A DNA stretch of 64,000 nt from Candidatus Micrarchaeum acidiphilum ARMAN-2 (GTDB taxonomy: Archaea > Micrarchaeota > Micrarchaeia > Micrarchaeales > Micrarchaeaceae). Positions 6,805-16,242 of this stretch are shown piece after piece. The stretch's first letter is position 1; every line of letters starts with the position of its first letter. The translations under genes and the position numbers were made by a program. The stretch covers positions 24,951-88,950 of the forward strand of contig GG697239.1 of NCBI GenBank assembly GCA_009387755.1. Direction: 5' to 3'. The notes below the pieces were generated by a model. It saw only the letters and a program-made list of their open reading frames with translations, was not told where the DNA came from and made no database searches.

Positions 6805-7962
6805 ATGAAGGACGTGGGGGTAATAGAAGGGCTTGATGTGGCTCTTCTGCCTGGCGAATACGTAATATACAAGACTAGCAGAATCAGGGTCGATGGCAAA
6901 CGGCTGAAGAACCCTTCGGTAGCGGTAACTAACAAGCGGGTCCTAATAGGAAGCAGGGCCGCATACGGTACGGTTTTCTACGAAAAGATATGTTCCGTAA
7001 AGATGGAGCACATCCTGAGGGGATCTGCGGTCCACATGGCGCTAGCAGGGCATGAAACAGAGAAAGGCTATACAATTATTACTACTAAGGCAAAGGCACT
7101 GTCGCTGTTCAGCATACTTAGCAACATGGTGGCGTACACCAACGATCTGCGCAATTACGGCGCAAGCGTCCCGCAAAACGCGCATCAGGATCAGCAAAAG
7201 CCTGGTGAATCCACGGCAGCCAACAGCACTGCCAGGATTATGGACCTCAATACCGTTTACGGGATGCACAAGGACATGGTGGCATTCGCCGACACCATAA
7301 AGGCGGTGGAGCAAAAGGCCGAAGTAAATGGCGTTGGTTTCGAGAAGGCATTTGGATACCTCAACGGAGGCCAGCTGAAAAATGTTTACGACAATACACT
7401 GAAGGGCATGCGCAATATAATACGCACCGAGCGCTATCAAGACAGCAGGACTTTAATCGCAGTAGAATCAAAAGATATTCCAAAAGCGCCGGACGCCGAA
7501 AAAGCCGCTTCGGCGCAGGATGCCCGCGCGGAGTCGCAGCAACCCGCAATCAATTATACTCAAACCGAAGTCCGGCAGAATGCAGTTTTCGGCTTTGGCA
7601 TAATACCTGAAATGACACGGCCGAAGCTGGGCAACTGGGGCATAAGTACCGACAAATACGAAATCGGAGGGACTCCGGCCCTTGCGCCGCAGGTCCCAAT
7701 ATCAAAAGGCGTAGATTATATAGCCTCGAACGTGGTCGAAGGGGCAGCGTCGCTAAAGTACGGCGCTTCGAAGCTTTTCGGCGCAATGAAGGGCATGCTT
7801 TTTGAGGTCCGCGGCAAGCGCGAATTCGAGTTTCTGGAGCCCAAGGAGCTTCTGAAAAGCCATGGGAATACCGGCTCTAGGATATCTGCTGGGAACGTTG
7901 ACGATGCGCTTCTGGTGTTCAAGGTCCGCAAGATAAGCCAAAAGTTCAGGCACGGCAAGTAG
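6805..7962 (+). CDS. Uncharacterised protein with possible PH-like N-terminal domain
   Basis: 385 residues. The first 110 residues (LLPGEYVIYKTSRIRV, then VAVTNKRVLIGSR and a KAKALSLFSIL helix) look like a bacterial-type pleckstrin-homology fold, in which a strand with TNKRV/L is common. The middle is a helical and low-complexity linker rich in Ala, Gln and Glu. The C-terminal 140 residues include a glycine/alanine-rich stretch and a basic end. No transmembrane helix is certain. A TATA-like run (catttaaataac, about 6750-6761) lies upstream. The PH assignment is tentative. Confidence 0.65.
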   Translation: MKDVGVIEGLDVALLPGEYVIYKTSRIRVDGKRLKNPSVAVTNKRVLIGSRAAYGTVFYEKICSVKMEHILRGSAVHMALAGHETEKGYTIITTKAKALSLFSILSNMVAYTNDLRNYGASVPQNAHQDQQKPGESTAANSTARIMDLNTVYGMHKDMVAFADTIKAVEQKAEVNGVGFEKAFGYLNGGQLKNVYDNTLKGMRNIIRTERYQDSRTLIAVESKDIPKAPDAEKAASAQDARAESQQPAINYTQTEVRQNAVFGFGIIPEMTRPKLGNWGISTDKYEIGGTPALAPQVPISKGVDYIASNVVEGAASLKYGASKLFGAMKGMLFEVRGKREFEFLEPKELLKSHGNTGSRISAGNVDDALLVFKVRKISQKFRHGK

Positions 7963-8060
7963 CCCCCGCCATCGACGCTGTTTCTGCGTGTCGGCTAACG
8001 CTGCATCCTAATCCTATCAGTCTGGCATACATTTTATTAGTTTACTGCCAATATAATCTT

Positions 8061-10187
8061 ATGCAGCTTTCCGACCTCAAGGGCGCAATTCCTAACGAGA
8101 TGATAGAGTCGCTAAGGTCGCGCGGAATAAACGAGTTCACGCCCCCGCAGGCCGAATCAATACGCGCAGGCGTTGCTTCTGGCGCAAGCGTAGTGGTCGC
8201 ATCGCCGACAGCAAGCGGCAAGACTTTGGTTGCGGAAATCGCATGCGTAAGCACCATACTGTCAAGGGGCAAAAAAGCAGTATACGTGGCGCCCATGCGC
8301 GCTCTCGTGAACGAGAAGTTCTCCGAATTCAAGGAAGCATACCCTTACCTGAAGGCTGCCATCTCAACAGGAGATTTCGACTCCAGCGACCAGTGGCTGG
8401 CCGACTATGAACTCATATTCGTTTCAACAGAGAAACTGGACAGCCTGATGCGCCACAGAATGGAGTGGGTAAATTCCGTGGGCTGCATAATCTTTGACGA
8501 AGTGCATCTCCTAGGAGACCAGTACAGGGGGCCGACGCTAGAGCTCCTTATGACAAAGCTCAAGGATCTCCGGGGCATACAGATCGTTGCGCTCAGCGCC
8601 ACGATAGGAAACGCCGATGAGATTGCGGACTGGCTGGGAGCCCGCCTAGTAATAAGCGACTACAGGCCGGTAAAGCTCCTGAAGGGCGCGGTTGCATCAG
8701 GCAAAATATATTATGTTGACGGCGACAGGCTTGCAGAGGGCACAATGGAGCTGCGCGGCGAAGCCGACACTAACGAGGAGCGCGTCCTAGAAGACACACT
8801 GCTGCTGGGGAAGCAGGCGCTGGTATTCTACTCGACGAAGAGGAATGCTGAGGCAGGCTCGCAGAGGCTTTCGAAGATATCCGAAAGGTTTATCTCCGAG
8901 GACGAAAGAAAGTCCCTGGCAAAGATTGGAAACGCAGTACTCAATGTCCTCGACAAACCAACGCAGCAGTGCGTCAAGCTGTCCGAAGTGCTTCTGCACG
9001 GGGCCGCATTCCACCATTCTGGCTTGCTTCCTGCGCAGCGAAACTACATAGAAAGCGCATTCAAGTCTGGGCAGATAAAGGTCGTGTGCTCAACCACTAC
9101 GCTCGGCTTCGGAGTCAACATGCCTGCGCACACCGTCCTGATACGGGACATAAGCAGGCACAACGGCTACACCAGCGAGCGCATAGGGGTGAACGAGGTG
9201 CTGCAGCTGCTCGGCAGGGCCGGAAGGCCCAAGTATGATACCGAGGGCAGGGCCCTGATATCCGCAGGCTCGGAGGGCATGGCTGCAGACCTTGTAAACG
9301 AATACCTTGTTGCGGAGCCTGAGCCCATATACTCAAACCTCGGGATACTGCCGATTTTGCGCATGCACATCCTTTCCTTTATCGCAGAAGGGTTCCTTGA
9401 CAGCATGCAGGGCATAAACGAATTCCTATCCAAGACCTTCTACAGCCACCAGTATGGAAGCGACTCCAGGATGCGGGGCATAGTCCGGGAGGTGCTCGGC
9501 AATCTGCACGAATGGGATTTCATAGAGGACGTAGGCGGACAGCTCAGAGCCACAAGGATAGGAAAAAGAATAAGCGAGCTATACATAGATCCCCTCTCCG
9601 CAAAATGGATGGCGGACACGCTGCAAAGCGGCCTTGACGAAATAGGCGCGCTGTACCTGATCTGCAATACGGTTGAGATGCGCCCGTATGTTAAGATAAC
9701 GGAGGACGCTGAGCTGCAGTTCGTCGCATACAGGAAAATGAACTACAGTTCAGCAATATACGAGACCGAGGACACCAAATACGGATATTACGACCCGCTT
9801 GCGGCCTTTGGCACTGCGCTTATGCTAGAAGACTGGATTTCAGAAACCGATGAAAACTCGATAATGAAAAAGTACCGCACAACGCCCGGTGCGCTGTACT
9901 CAAAGCTTACCAACGCGGACTGGATGATATATGCCGCCATAGAGCTTTCAAAGCTGCTGCACAGGTCGTCACGGGAGCTTGTAGACATAAGGGTCAGGCT
10001 TAGATACGGGATAAAGGACGAGCTGCTCGATCTGGTAAGGCTCGAGCAGATAGGAAGGGTCAGGGCGCGCAGGCTCTACGACAGCGGAATCCGCAGCGTT
10101 AAAGAGATAAGGGTTAAAAAGGATGAAGTGGTAAAAATCCTTGGAAGGGAGATAGCAGAAAAGGTTTTCTCACAATTGGACATGTGA
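8061..10187 (+). CDS. hel308: Hel308/Ski2-like superfamily 2 DNA helicase
   Basis: 708 residues, the normal size for archaeal Hel308, an ATP-dependent 3'-5' helicase acting at stalled replication forks. Motifs in order: Q-motif region TPPQAESI (27-34), Walker A ASPTASGKT (47-55), DEVH box (about 145-148), motif III LSATIGN, and motif VI QLLGRAGRP (about 381-389). The C-terminus carries a helix-hairpin-helix-like segment (IGRVRARRLYDSGI) typical of the family. A leaderless start is likely. The stop overlaps the GTG start of the next gene by 3 nt, so the prepilin peptidase is probably cotranscribed. Confidence 0.95.
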   Translation: MQLSDLKGAIPNEMIESLRSRGINEFTPPQAESIRAGVASGASVVVASPTASGKTLVAEIACVSTILSRGKKAVYVAPMRALVNEKFSEFKEAYPYLKAAISTGDFDSSDQWLADYELIFVSTEKLDSLMRHRMEWVNSVGCIIFDEVHLLGDQYRGPTLELLMTKLKDLRGIQIVALSATIGNADEIADWLGARLVISDYRPVKLLKGAVASGKIYYVDGDRLAEGTMELRGEADTNEERVLEDTLLLGKQALVFYSTKRNAEAGSQRLSKISERFISEDERKSLAKIGNAVLNVLDKPTQQCVKLSEVLLHGAAFHHSGLLPAQRNYIESAFKSGQIKVVCSTTTLGFGVNMPAHTVLIRDISRHNGYTSERIGVNEVLQLLGRAGRPKYDTEGRALISAGSEGMAADLVNEYLVAEPEPIYSNLGILPILRMHILSFIAEGFLDSMQGINEFLSKTFYSHQYGSDSRMRGIVREVLGNLHEWDFIEDVGGQLRATRIGKRISELYIDPLSAKWMADTLQSGLDEIGALYLICNTVEMRPYVKITEDAELQFVAYRKMNYSSAIYETEDTKYGYYDPLAAFGTALMLEDWISETDENSIMKKYRTTPGALYSKLTNADWMIYAAIELSKLLHRSSRELVDIRVRLRYGIKDELLDLVRLEQIGRVRARRLYDSGIRSVKEIRVKKDEVVKILGREIAEKVFSQLDM

Positions 10188-11140
10188 TAAGCTTGTATGG
10201 ACCCTGGATATTGGAAACGTCTCAGATGCTGGCAGCCCTGGCTCCTTCAGCGCTTGCGCAATTCAGGCTCGCAGCGGCGCTCGCCATAGCGCTGATATAC
10301 CTGCTGCTTGACGTATTCAACAGCAGGAACGTGCCGACGGTATTTGCGTATGCCACACTCGTGTTCGGGGTTGTGATGACCCTGACATACGCCAGCTACC
10401 CTTACATCGAAACAAGCGCGCTGGTCGCAATAATAGTGGTAGCCGTAGGCTATGTCTTCTACAGGATAGGGCAGCTGGGCGCAGCAGACGTGATAGAGTT
10501 CGCCGCGATATCCCTGATAATACCTGTGCAGGGAACCCCGTTCCTCCTCGACATACCGCAGTTCGGCTTTCCACTGATGCTGTCGCTGCTCATAAACGCG
10601 GGTGTAGTCGCCCTGGTAATGGTAATCATATACTACCTGCCGCTCTCGATCAGGACGGTAAAGAATTCCAGGATCAAGGGCGGAATAGACTCGCTTATAA
10701 CGCGCTACGATATATTAAAGACGGGATTCATACTGGCAGTATATGTGGTTTTTGCCGGAATGCTGTCGCTGACGGTAGGCCTGAGCCCGGCCGGAATAGC
10801 GCTGATAGGAATAATAGCGTTCGGCTCCATAGTGGTAACCCTGTTCGAAAGGCCTCTCATATACGCAATGGTAAGGTACGTTCCGGTAAGCAAAATTGAG
10901 GAGGGGGACATAATAGAGACGAAGCTCATGGGTAGGAGGGAGCTCGCATCACTGAAGCGCAGCATAAACGGCTTCGACAGGCTGGTAACATCAAAGGTGC
11001 TGGCGCAGCTTAAGCGCAGGAGGGTTAAAAAGATGCTGCCCGTCTACAAGAACGCGATGCCGTTCGCCGTGCCGATATTTTTTGGCCTGGTCATATCAAT
11101 ACTGTTCGGCAACCTGATACTGCTGATATTGCCGATATAG
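10184..11140 (+). CDS. Prepilin/preflagellin peptidase, A24 family
   Basis: 318 residues. It is an integral-membrane aspartic protease that would cleave pilin-type signal peptides on the cytoplasmic face. Both family signatures are present: an Asp at the end of the first helix followed by a basic/Asn-Pro loop (LLLDVFNSRNVP, Asp43) and the GxGxxD-like motif (GQLGAADVIEFAAIS, Asp102). About seven or eight membrane segments occur, with a soluble basic loop near residues 245-285, which is longer than in the minimal enzyme and FlaK-like. The GTG start overlaps the hel308 stop; an ATG start at 10226 would remove 14 residues. A substrate candidate is the class III signal protein at 33259. Confidence 0.85.
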   Translation: MISLYGPWILETSQMLAALAPSALAQFRLAAALAIALIYLLLDVFNSRNVPTVFAYATLVFGVVMTLTYASYPYIETSALVAIIVVAVGYVFYRIGQLGAADVIEFAAISLIIPVQGTPFLLDIPQFGFPLMLSLLINAGVVALVMVIIYYLPLSIRTVKNSRIKGGIDSLITRYDILKTGFILAVYVVFAGMLSLTVGLSPAGIALIGIIAFGSIVVTLFERPLIYAMVRYVPVSKIEEGDIIETKLMGRRELASLKRSINGFDRLVTSKVLAQLKRRRVKKMLPVYKNAMPFAVPIFFGLVISILFGNLILLILPI

Positions 11141-11191
11141 AAAGTAGCCGGGCACAATTGCGTGCGGCCGCGCTGCAAACAAGGCGTTGAA

Positions 11192-11638
11192 ATGTTTACA
11201 ATACTATACCTCATATTTGCATTTGCGGTTTTGGCAGTGCTTGACATATCAGGAAAAAAGCGCATAGGCCTGAAATACCTGCTCGCGCTTTCGCTGCTGA
11301 GCGTGCTGATGTCGCTGGTGTTCCGCGAATATGTACCGATTTTTTCAGGAGTAGGGATATACGAAGTAGTTGCATCGATAGCCATAACTGCATTGCTCCC
11401 GAGGATCGGCTCAGGAGACAAGATATTCCTTGCATCGGCATTCCTGTTATACCCATTCTGGCTCATCTGGGCTATAGTTGCGTTTGCCATGCTGCTTACT
11501 GTACCGTTCTTCAGGCTAGCACACATATTTAAGAAGAAGGGAAAGGTGTCGCTGCCGTTCTATCCATTCCTTTTCTTTTCTGCAATAATAGTATACATCA
11601 TTTTTGAGACTGTCAATTATCTCTTCGCGGTGCTATAA
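11192..11638 (+). CDS. Second, minimal A24-like prepilin peptidase
   Basis: About 148 residues from ATG 11192; the frame opens at 11162. It has five predicted membrane segments. Two aspartates occur where A24 peptidases need them: AVLDISGKKRIGLKYL (Asp18) after the first helix and GSGDKIFLAS (Asp76), which matches the GxGD core better than the larger neighbour does. The size is that of TadV/CpaA-type minimal enzymes. It lies about 50 nt after the first peptidase on the same strand, so the two are probably one unit. Both may be active on different substrates, or one may be regulatory. Confidence 0.7.
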   Translation: MFTILYLIFAFAVLAVLDISGKKRIGLKYLLALSLLSVLMSLVFREYVPIFSGVGIYEVVASIAITALLPRIGSGDKIFLASAFLLYPFWLIWAIVAFAMLLTVPFFRLAHIFKKKGKVSLPFYPFLFFSAIIVYIIFETVNYLFAVL

Positions 11639-11702
11639 GGGCAAATTTCGCCTCCATAGGAATGTTTTTATTTTATTCGCAACAATAATAAATAGTGGTA
11701 TC

Positions 11703-12425
11703 TTGAAGTATGCCAGAGACGGAATAAAGCACTATTGGGTCTTTGCGTACAGGCGAGCCCTCGGAGCCTCGATGGTGACGTTTGCGGTTGCGCTTGCAGC
11801 CGGCATACTGTTCAGCTCTGTCCTTGGTTCAGTTTTTCTAATAAACCCTGTTATATCATTCGTGTTCTGGCTGCTGCTTATATTGATAACCGCATTTACC
11901 ATAGTAATAAGCTTTGTTAATGCGCACAGCAGCACAACGAAGTTTATGAACAGCAAGGAGCTGCCGATCCATAAAAAATACGTCGGCGCATGGCTGGCCA
12001 TAATTGTTATAGGCATACTGTCATTCCTGCTTCCGCTTCTTTTTGTGAGCTATTCGTTCGAGCCTCTGATATTCCTTTTTACGTTTGGCGGAATTCTATG
12101 GATAATGTACATATCTGTCGCTGCGCTTTTCCGCTACAGGTATGTCGAGCTTGCCTTCGGGGCGGTGGCCCTCTGGGCCGTCTTTGTTGTCTCTGCACTG
12201 CTTCTTGCAGGCAACTCGTCGTCAGCATCAATTGCGTCTTCATCGTATGCAGAGGTCACTACAATAACGTTTACTGTGATGATAATCCTTGTGTTCGGAA
12301 TAATAGGCATGATGATGCTTTTCAATTCCACCAACGATTTCATTCATGAAATCGAGGACATGATATCGCTCTCGATGGCTCCGGAAACAAAGACTAAGAG
12401 CCAGAAGCTGCGCAGGCGCAAGTGA
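11703..12425 (+). CDS. Polytopic membrane protein of unknown function
   Basis: About 240 residues with six hydrophobic segments arranged as pairs and a charged C-terminal tail (EIEDMISLSMAPETKTKSQ, then KLRRRK). The frame is open from 11604, but that part overlaps the previous gene. AT-rich TATA-like runs at about 11664-11694 favour the TTG at 11703 (LKYARDGIKHYW) as start, the next ATG being 11772. No family recognised. Its position after two prepilin peptidases suggests, but does not show, a role in surface-structure assembly. Confidence 0.6.
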   Translation: MKYARDGIKHYWVFAYRRALGASMVTFAVALAAGILFSSVLGSVFLINPVISFVFWLLLILITAFTIVISFVNAHSSTTKFMNSKELPIHKKYVGAWLAIIVIGILSFLLPLLFVSYSFEPLIFLFTFGGILWIMYISVAALFRYRYVELAFGAVALWAVFVVSALLLAGNSSSASIASSSYAEVTTITFTVMIILVFGIIGMMMLFNSTNDFIHEIEDMISLSMAPETKTKSQKLRRRK

Positions 12426-12466
12426 TTGCGCATTAACCTGTTCCTACGCCATCGCATGCCCGCATG

Positions 12467-13342
12467 CTATCTGTAAGTTATCAGCTCAAGCAGTGCGTCT
12501 TCGTCCTGAAGTGAATCAAAAATGCTCCTGCTTATCACCGGGACCCCGTTAATGCTCTTGCTGTAAACTTTTCTTTCGGTAAGATAAAAGGGATAGTCGT
12601 CAAACTCCTCATTCAGCTTCCTGTAGAATTCGGACCACTTTTTCATGGTCCTCTGGTTGGCAAGCCTTCCAATCTCATATCTCTTCCTGCCCTTGCCTAT
12701 CATCCTGAACGGGTCCTTGCGTATGTACGTGAACTTCATGCCCTTGCTAGAAGTTCCGATAGGTTCCAAAACGTTAGCGTACTCCTCGGTGTCAAACTTG
12801 AGGCTCCTGCCGAAGTAGTCTTCCAGCTTCTTGAGGTTTTTCTTTGAGATCCAGCTTTTGCCGCTCTCATACCTGTAAATGCTGTCCTTTGACAGGCCGA
12901 CTTCCTTTGCAAGGTCTTCCCTGCTCATGCCGGACAGTTTCCTAAGCGACTTTATGAGCTCCCCGTTCGGCATGCTTTTTTCTATGATAAACTTCTGCGC
13001 CCTTTTCACGGTTTTGGATTTCAGCACGTCTTCAAACGTGTCCTCTGATATGCAGTTTACGCCGTGCCTCTGGAATATGAAGCCGCTCCTGATGTTGCTG
13101 CTTTTGTAGGTCCTGCCGACTACGAAGGTGTCTGCGTTGAACATGGCGCCTATCTTCCTGAGCGCGGCAGAGTTTTCCTTTGTCGCCCCGTCTATGTTGC
13201 TTATGAACTTGAATATCAGCATGGAGCCGTTCCTCTCAGCGATTATGTCAAAGCAGGACCTGAATCCCTCTACCCTTATGCTGTTGTAGCCGTAGGAGTC
13301 TATGGCCCTTTTGCCCATGCTCAATGCATCCGCGGATCGCAT
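12467..13342 (-). CDS. Archaeal transcriptional regulator with nuclease-like N-terminal domain and XRE HTH
   Basis: 291 residues, matching a conserved archaeal HTH regulator family. Residues 1-120 form an alpha/beta domain reminiscent of restriction-endonuclease-like folds (SCFDIIAERNGSMLIFKF, FVVGRTYKSS). Residues about 128-190 are an XRE/Cro-type helix-turn-helix (LIKSLRKLSGMSREDLAKEV, then GLSKDSIYRYESG). A C-terminal domain follows. Divergent from leuS, with TATA-like sequence for both genes in the 56-nt spacer. Target genes are unknown. The nuclease-like fold assignment is by resemblance only. Confidence 0.78.
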   Translation of the reverse strand: MRSADALSMGKRAIDSYGYNSIRVEGFRSCFDIIAERNGSMLIFKFISNIDGATKENSAALRKIGAMFNADTFVVGRTYKSSNIRSGFIFQRHGVNCISEDTFEDVLKSKTVKRAQKFIIEKSMPNGELIKSLRKLSGMSREDLAKEVGLSKDSIYRYESGKSWISKKNLKKLEDYFGRSLKFDTEEYANVLEPIGTSSKGMKFTYIRKDPFRMIGKGRKRYEIGRLANQRTMKKWSEFYRKLNEEFDDYPFYLTERKVYSKSINGVPVISRSIFDSLQDEDALLELITYR

Positions 13343-13398
13343 AATATAATTTATACTTTAACTTTAATAAATATTGTCAATAATTATTACGTGCTGGT

Positions 13399-16242
13399 TT
13401 GATGATTGATTACAAGCAGATAGAAGAGAAATGGCGGAAGGCATGGAAGGAAGCGAGGCTTTACGAGCCAGAGCCGGACGAACGCAAGGGTATGCTCGTC
13501 ACCGCTGCGCTGCCATATGTAAACATGCCTCCGCACCTGGGTCATCTGAGGACCTACGGCACAGCCGACTTCTATGCGAGATATCTGCGCATGCGTGGCC
13601 TTAACGTCCTTTATCCGATGGCGTGGCACTTCACCGGCACCCCCATACTCGCAATTGCAAAGAGGGTTGCGGCCAACGACGAGGAGCTGAAGGAGGAGCT
13701 GAGGATGTATCATATAGATGACGAAACCATGGCAAAAATGTCCGATCCGAACTTCATAACAGAATACTTCAGCGTGCTGATGAAGGACGCGATGGTAAGG
13801 GCAGGCTATAGCATAGACTGGCGCAGGACATTCAACACGCTGGACCCGCTTTTCAGCAAGATGGTCGAATGGCAGTTCGGCAAGCTGCACGCGCAGGGCC
13901 TCCTGGTTCAGGGCTCGCATCCGGTGGGCTGGTGCACCAATGAAAACAACGCGGTGGGCCAGCACGACACCAGGCACGACGTCCAGCCTGAAATAGAGCA
14001 GATGTACTGCATAAAGTTCAAGGATTCGGCCTCAGAGGCCAGCTTCCTGTGCGCTACGTACAGGCCGGAGACAATCTACGGCGTCACTAATATATTCATA
14101 AACGGCGCGTCTGATTATGTTGTCGCGGAGATTGACGGAGAAAGCGTGTATCTGAGCAGCGATGCCGTGCAGCAGCTTTCGAACCAGCTCGACATAAAGA
14201 TGAAAGGCAAAGTCAGCCCCGCCGAGCTTCTCTCCAAAAAGGCGGTAAACCCAGTCAGCGGCGAAGAGATGCCTGTATTGGAAGGCTACTTCGTAAAGAG
14301 CGATTTCGGCACCGGCATAGTCATGTCCGTGCCCGCGCATGCGCCATTCGACTACGCAGCCCTAGAAAGGCTCAGGATGAAAGGCGTTGCCGTACCATCG
14401 CAGTACAAGAAATGCATATCGCTTACAGGCGAAAAGGACAAGGAAAAGGCCAACCCCGAAATACCTGCCCTCGCGTACCTGGAGGTAGTGGACTCGTGGG
14501 ACTCTGTGACCGATGCGGTGCTTGAAAAGGCGACAAAGGCGCTATACCGGGAAGAGCTCAAAAACGGAATCATGGACACCGGAAAATATGCCGGCAAAAA
14601 GGTATCGGAATCGAGGGAAGCAATTGCAAAGGACCTCGAAGCGGAGAAGAAGCTCTTTGTAATGTATACGATAGCCAACGAGGAGCCCGTATACTGCAGA
14701 TGCGGCACCAGAGTGACCGTAAAAATTGTAAAGGACCAGTGGTTCATCAACTACGGGGACGAAAAGTGGAAGGCCAAGGTGGTGGAATACTTCCCGAAGG
14801 TAAAGGTGTATGACGAAAGATATGCCCCGGCGCTCAAGGCAGGCATAGACTGGATAAACCTAAGGCCCGCAGAGCGCGCCCAGGGCCTAGGCACAAGGTT
14901 TCCGCTCAATCCGAGCCACATCATAGAGTCACTTTCGGATTCCACGATTTACATGGCGTTCTACACGTTTTCGCACATACTGCATTCTGGCGGAATAAAG
15001 CCGGAGCAGCTGAAGCCCGAATTTTTTGACTACGTATTCAACGGCGAGCGCGGAGCCGACGAGGTCTCGAAGATTTCCGGCATGCCAAAGGATGTGGTGT
15101 CCAAGTGCAAGGCATCATTCGACTACTGGTATGCGAACACGTCAAGGCATTCAGGTCCAGACCTGCTCCTTAATCACCTTATCATGTATCTGTTCAGCCA
15201 CATCGCAATGTTCAAGAGCGACAAATGGCCCAAGCAAATAGTAGTAAACGGCTTCGTGAACTACGAAGGGGAAAAGATGAGCAAGAGCATGGGCAACATA
15301 ATACCGCTCTTGGACGGCATAGAAAAGTACGGCGCTGACATAGTCAGGTTCATAGAGATAGTGGGAAGCGACCTGTATTCCAACTCCGAGTTCAACCCGG
15401 CCAGCGTCGAAAGCGTGCGCTTCAAAAACGAATACCTTGCCGGGCTGGTGGCAGGCATCAAGAGCATGGGGGAGTTCGAGCTCACCCAGATTGACTTCTG
15501 GCTTTATTCGAAGCTCAATTCAAAGATAAAGAAGGTATCGGAGCGCATGGAAGTGCTTGACCTGCGCGGCGCATACATAGAAGCGTACTACAACTCCATG
15601 AACGAGCTTAAATGGTACTTCGAGCGCGGAGGCTCAAACGCAATGGCAGTAAGGGAATTCCTGGAAAAAGTGATACTGATGCTTGCGCCTGCAATGCCGT
15701 ATTTCGCAGAGGAGATGTGGCACAGCATGGGAAACAAGGATTTTGCAGCGCAGCAAAAATGGCCAATCTACGACCAGGGCATGATAAGCGAAGAGGCGGA
15801 GTTCATAGAAGGCACAGTGGCAGAGCTGCCAGAGGACATAAACCGGGCAGTTGAGCTGTCATCAAAAATGGACGCCAACAAAGGCAAGGCCCCGAAATCG
15901 GTCCGCATAATAGTGGCAGGCCAATGGAAGTTCTCGGTGCTTGCCGAATTCTTCAAGTCCAATGACATTTCAAAGGTGCTTTCAAGTGAGGCCGCAAAGG
16001 ATATCGAAAAGGAGAAGGCAGCCAAATTCCTCTCTCAGTTTTCCAAGAAAGGGCAGCCGTCCGGGTCGGTGCCGGCAATAGAAGCCAAGAAGCTTGCAAA
16101 GGCGCTGGAGTCCGCCAAGGAGTTCCTTCAGAGCCGCACCGGCATCGAAGAAATATTGATAGAGCAGGAAGAGAATTCAAAGTCGCGGCGCGCTGATAGG
16201 GCCACGCCACTTAAGCCCAGCATAGACATTCTGTGGGATTAG
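13399..16242 (+). CDS. leuS: Leucyl-tRNA synthetase, archaeal type
   Basis: 947 residues, the length of archaeal/eukaryal-type LeuRS. It charges tRNA-Leu with leucine in the cytoplasm. The class I signatures are intact: the HIGH-type HLGH motif within PPHLGHLRTYG (residues about 44-54) and KMSKS within GEKMSKSMGN (about 624-633). Between them lies the CP1 editing domain (CATYRPETIYGVTNIF) with the threonine-rich region. The anticodon-binding helical domain follows, with a C-terminal extension containing RTGIEEILIEQE. The HAD-family gene begins directly after the stop codon. Confidence 0.96.
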   Translation: MMIDYKQIEEKWRKAWKEARLYEPEPDERKGMLVTAALPYVNMPPHLGHLRTYGTADFYARYLRMRGLNVLYPMAWHFTGTPILAIAKRVAANDEELKEELRMYHIDDETMAKMSDPNFITEYFSVLMKDAMVRAGYSIDWRRTFNTLDPLFSKMVEWQFGKLHAQGLLVQGSHPVGWCTNENNAVGQHDTRHDVQPEIEQMYCIKFKDSASEASFLCATYRPETIYGVTNIFINGASDYVVAEIDGESVYLSSDAVQQLSNQLDIKMKGKVSPAELLSKKAVNPVSGEEMPVLEGYFVKSDFGTGIVMSVPAHAPFDYAALERLRMKGVAVPSQYKKCISLTGEKDKEKANPEIPALAYLEVVDSWDSVTDAVLEKATKALYREELKNGIMDTGKYAGKKVSESREAIAKDLEAEKKLFVMYTIANEEPVYCRCGTRVTVKIVKDQWFINYGDEKWKAKVVEYFPKVKVYDERYAPALKAGIDWINLRPAERAQGLGTRFPLNPSHIIESLSDSTIYMAFYTFSHILHSGGIKPEQLKPEFFDYVFNGERGADEVSKISGMPKDVVSKCKASFDYWYANTSRHSGPDLLLNHLIMYLFSHIAMFKSDKWPKQIVVNGFVNYEGEKMSKSMGNIIPLLDGIEKYGADIVRFIEIVGSDLYSNSEFNPASVESVRFKNEYLAGLVAGIKSMGEFELTQIDFWLYSKLNSKIKKVSERMEVLDLRGAYIEAYYNSMNELKWYFERGGSNAMAVREFLEKVILMLAPAMPYFAEEMWHSMGNKDFAAQQKWPIYDQGMISEEAEFIEGTVAELPEDINRAVELSSKMDANKGKAPKSVRIIVAGQWKFSVLAEFFKSNDISKVLSSEAAKDIEKEKAAKFLSQFSKKGQPSGSVPAIEAKKLAKALESAKEFLQSRTGIEEILIEQEENSKSRRADRATPLKPSIDILWD

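Noticed and set aside
11604..11702. N-terminal extension of the six-helix membrane protein
   Set aside because: Overlaps the end of the second prepilin peptidase and lies upstream of the likely TATA box.
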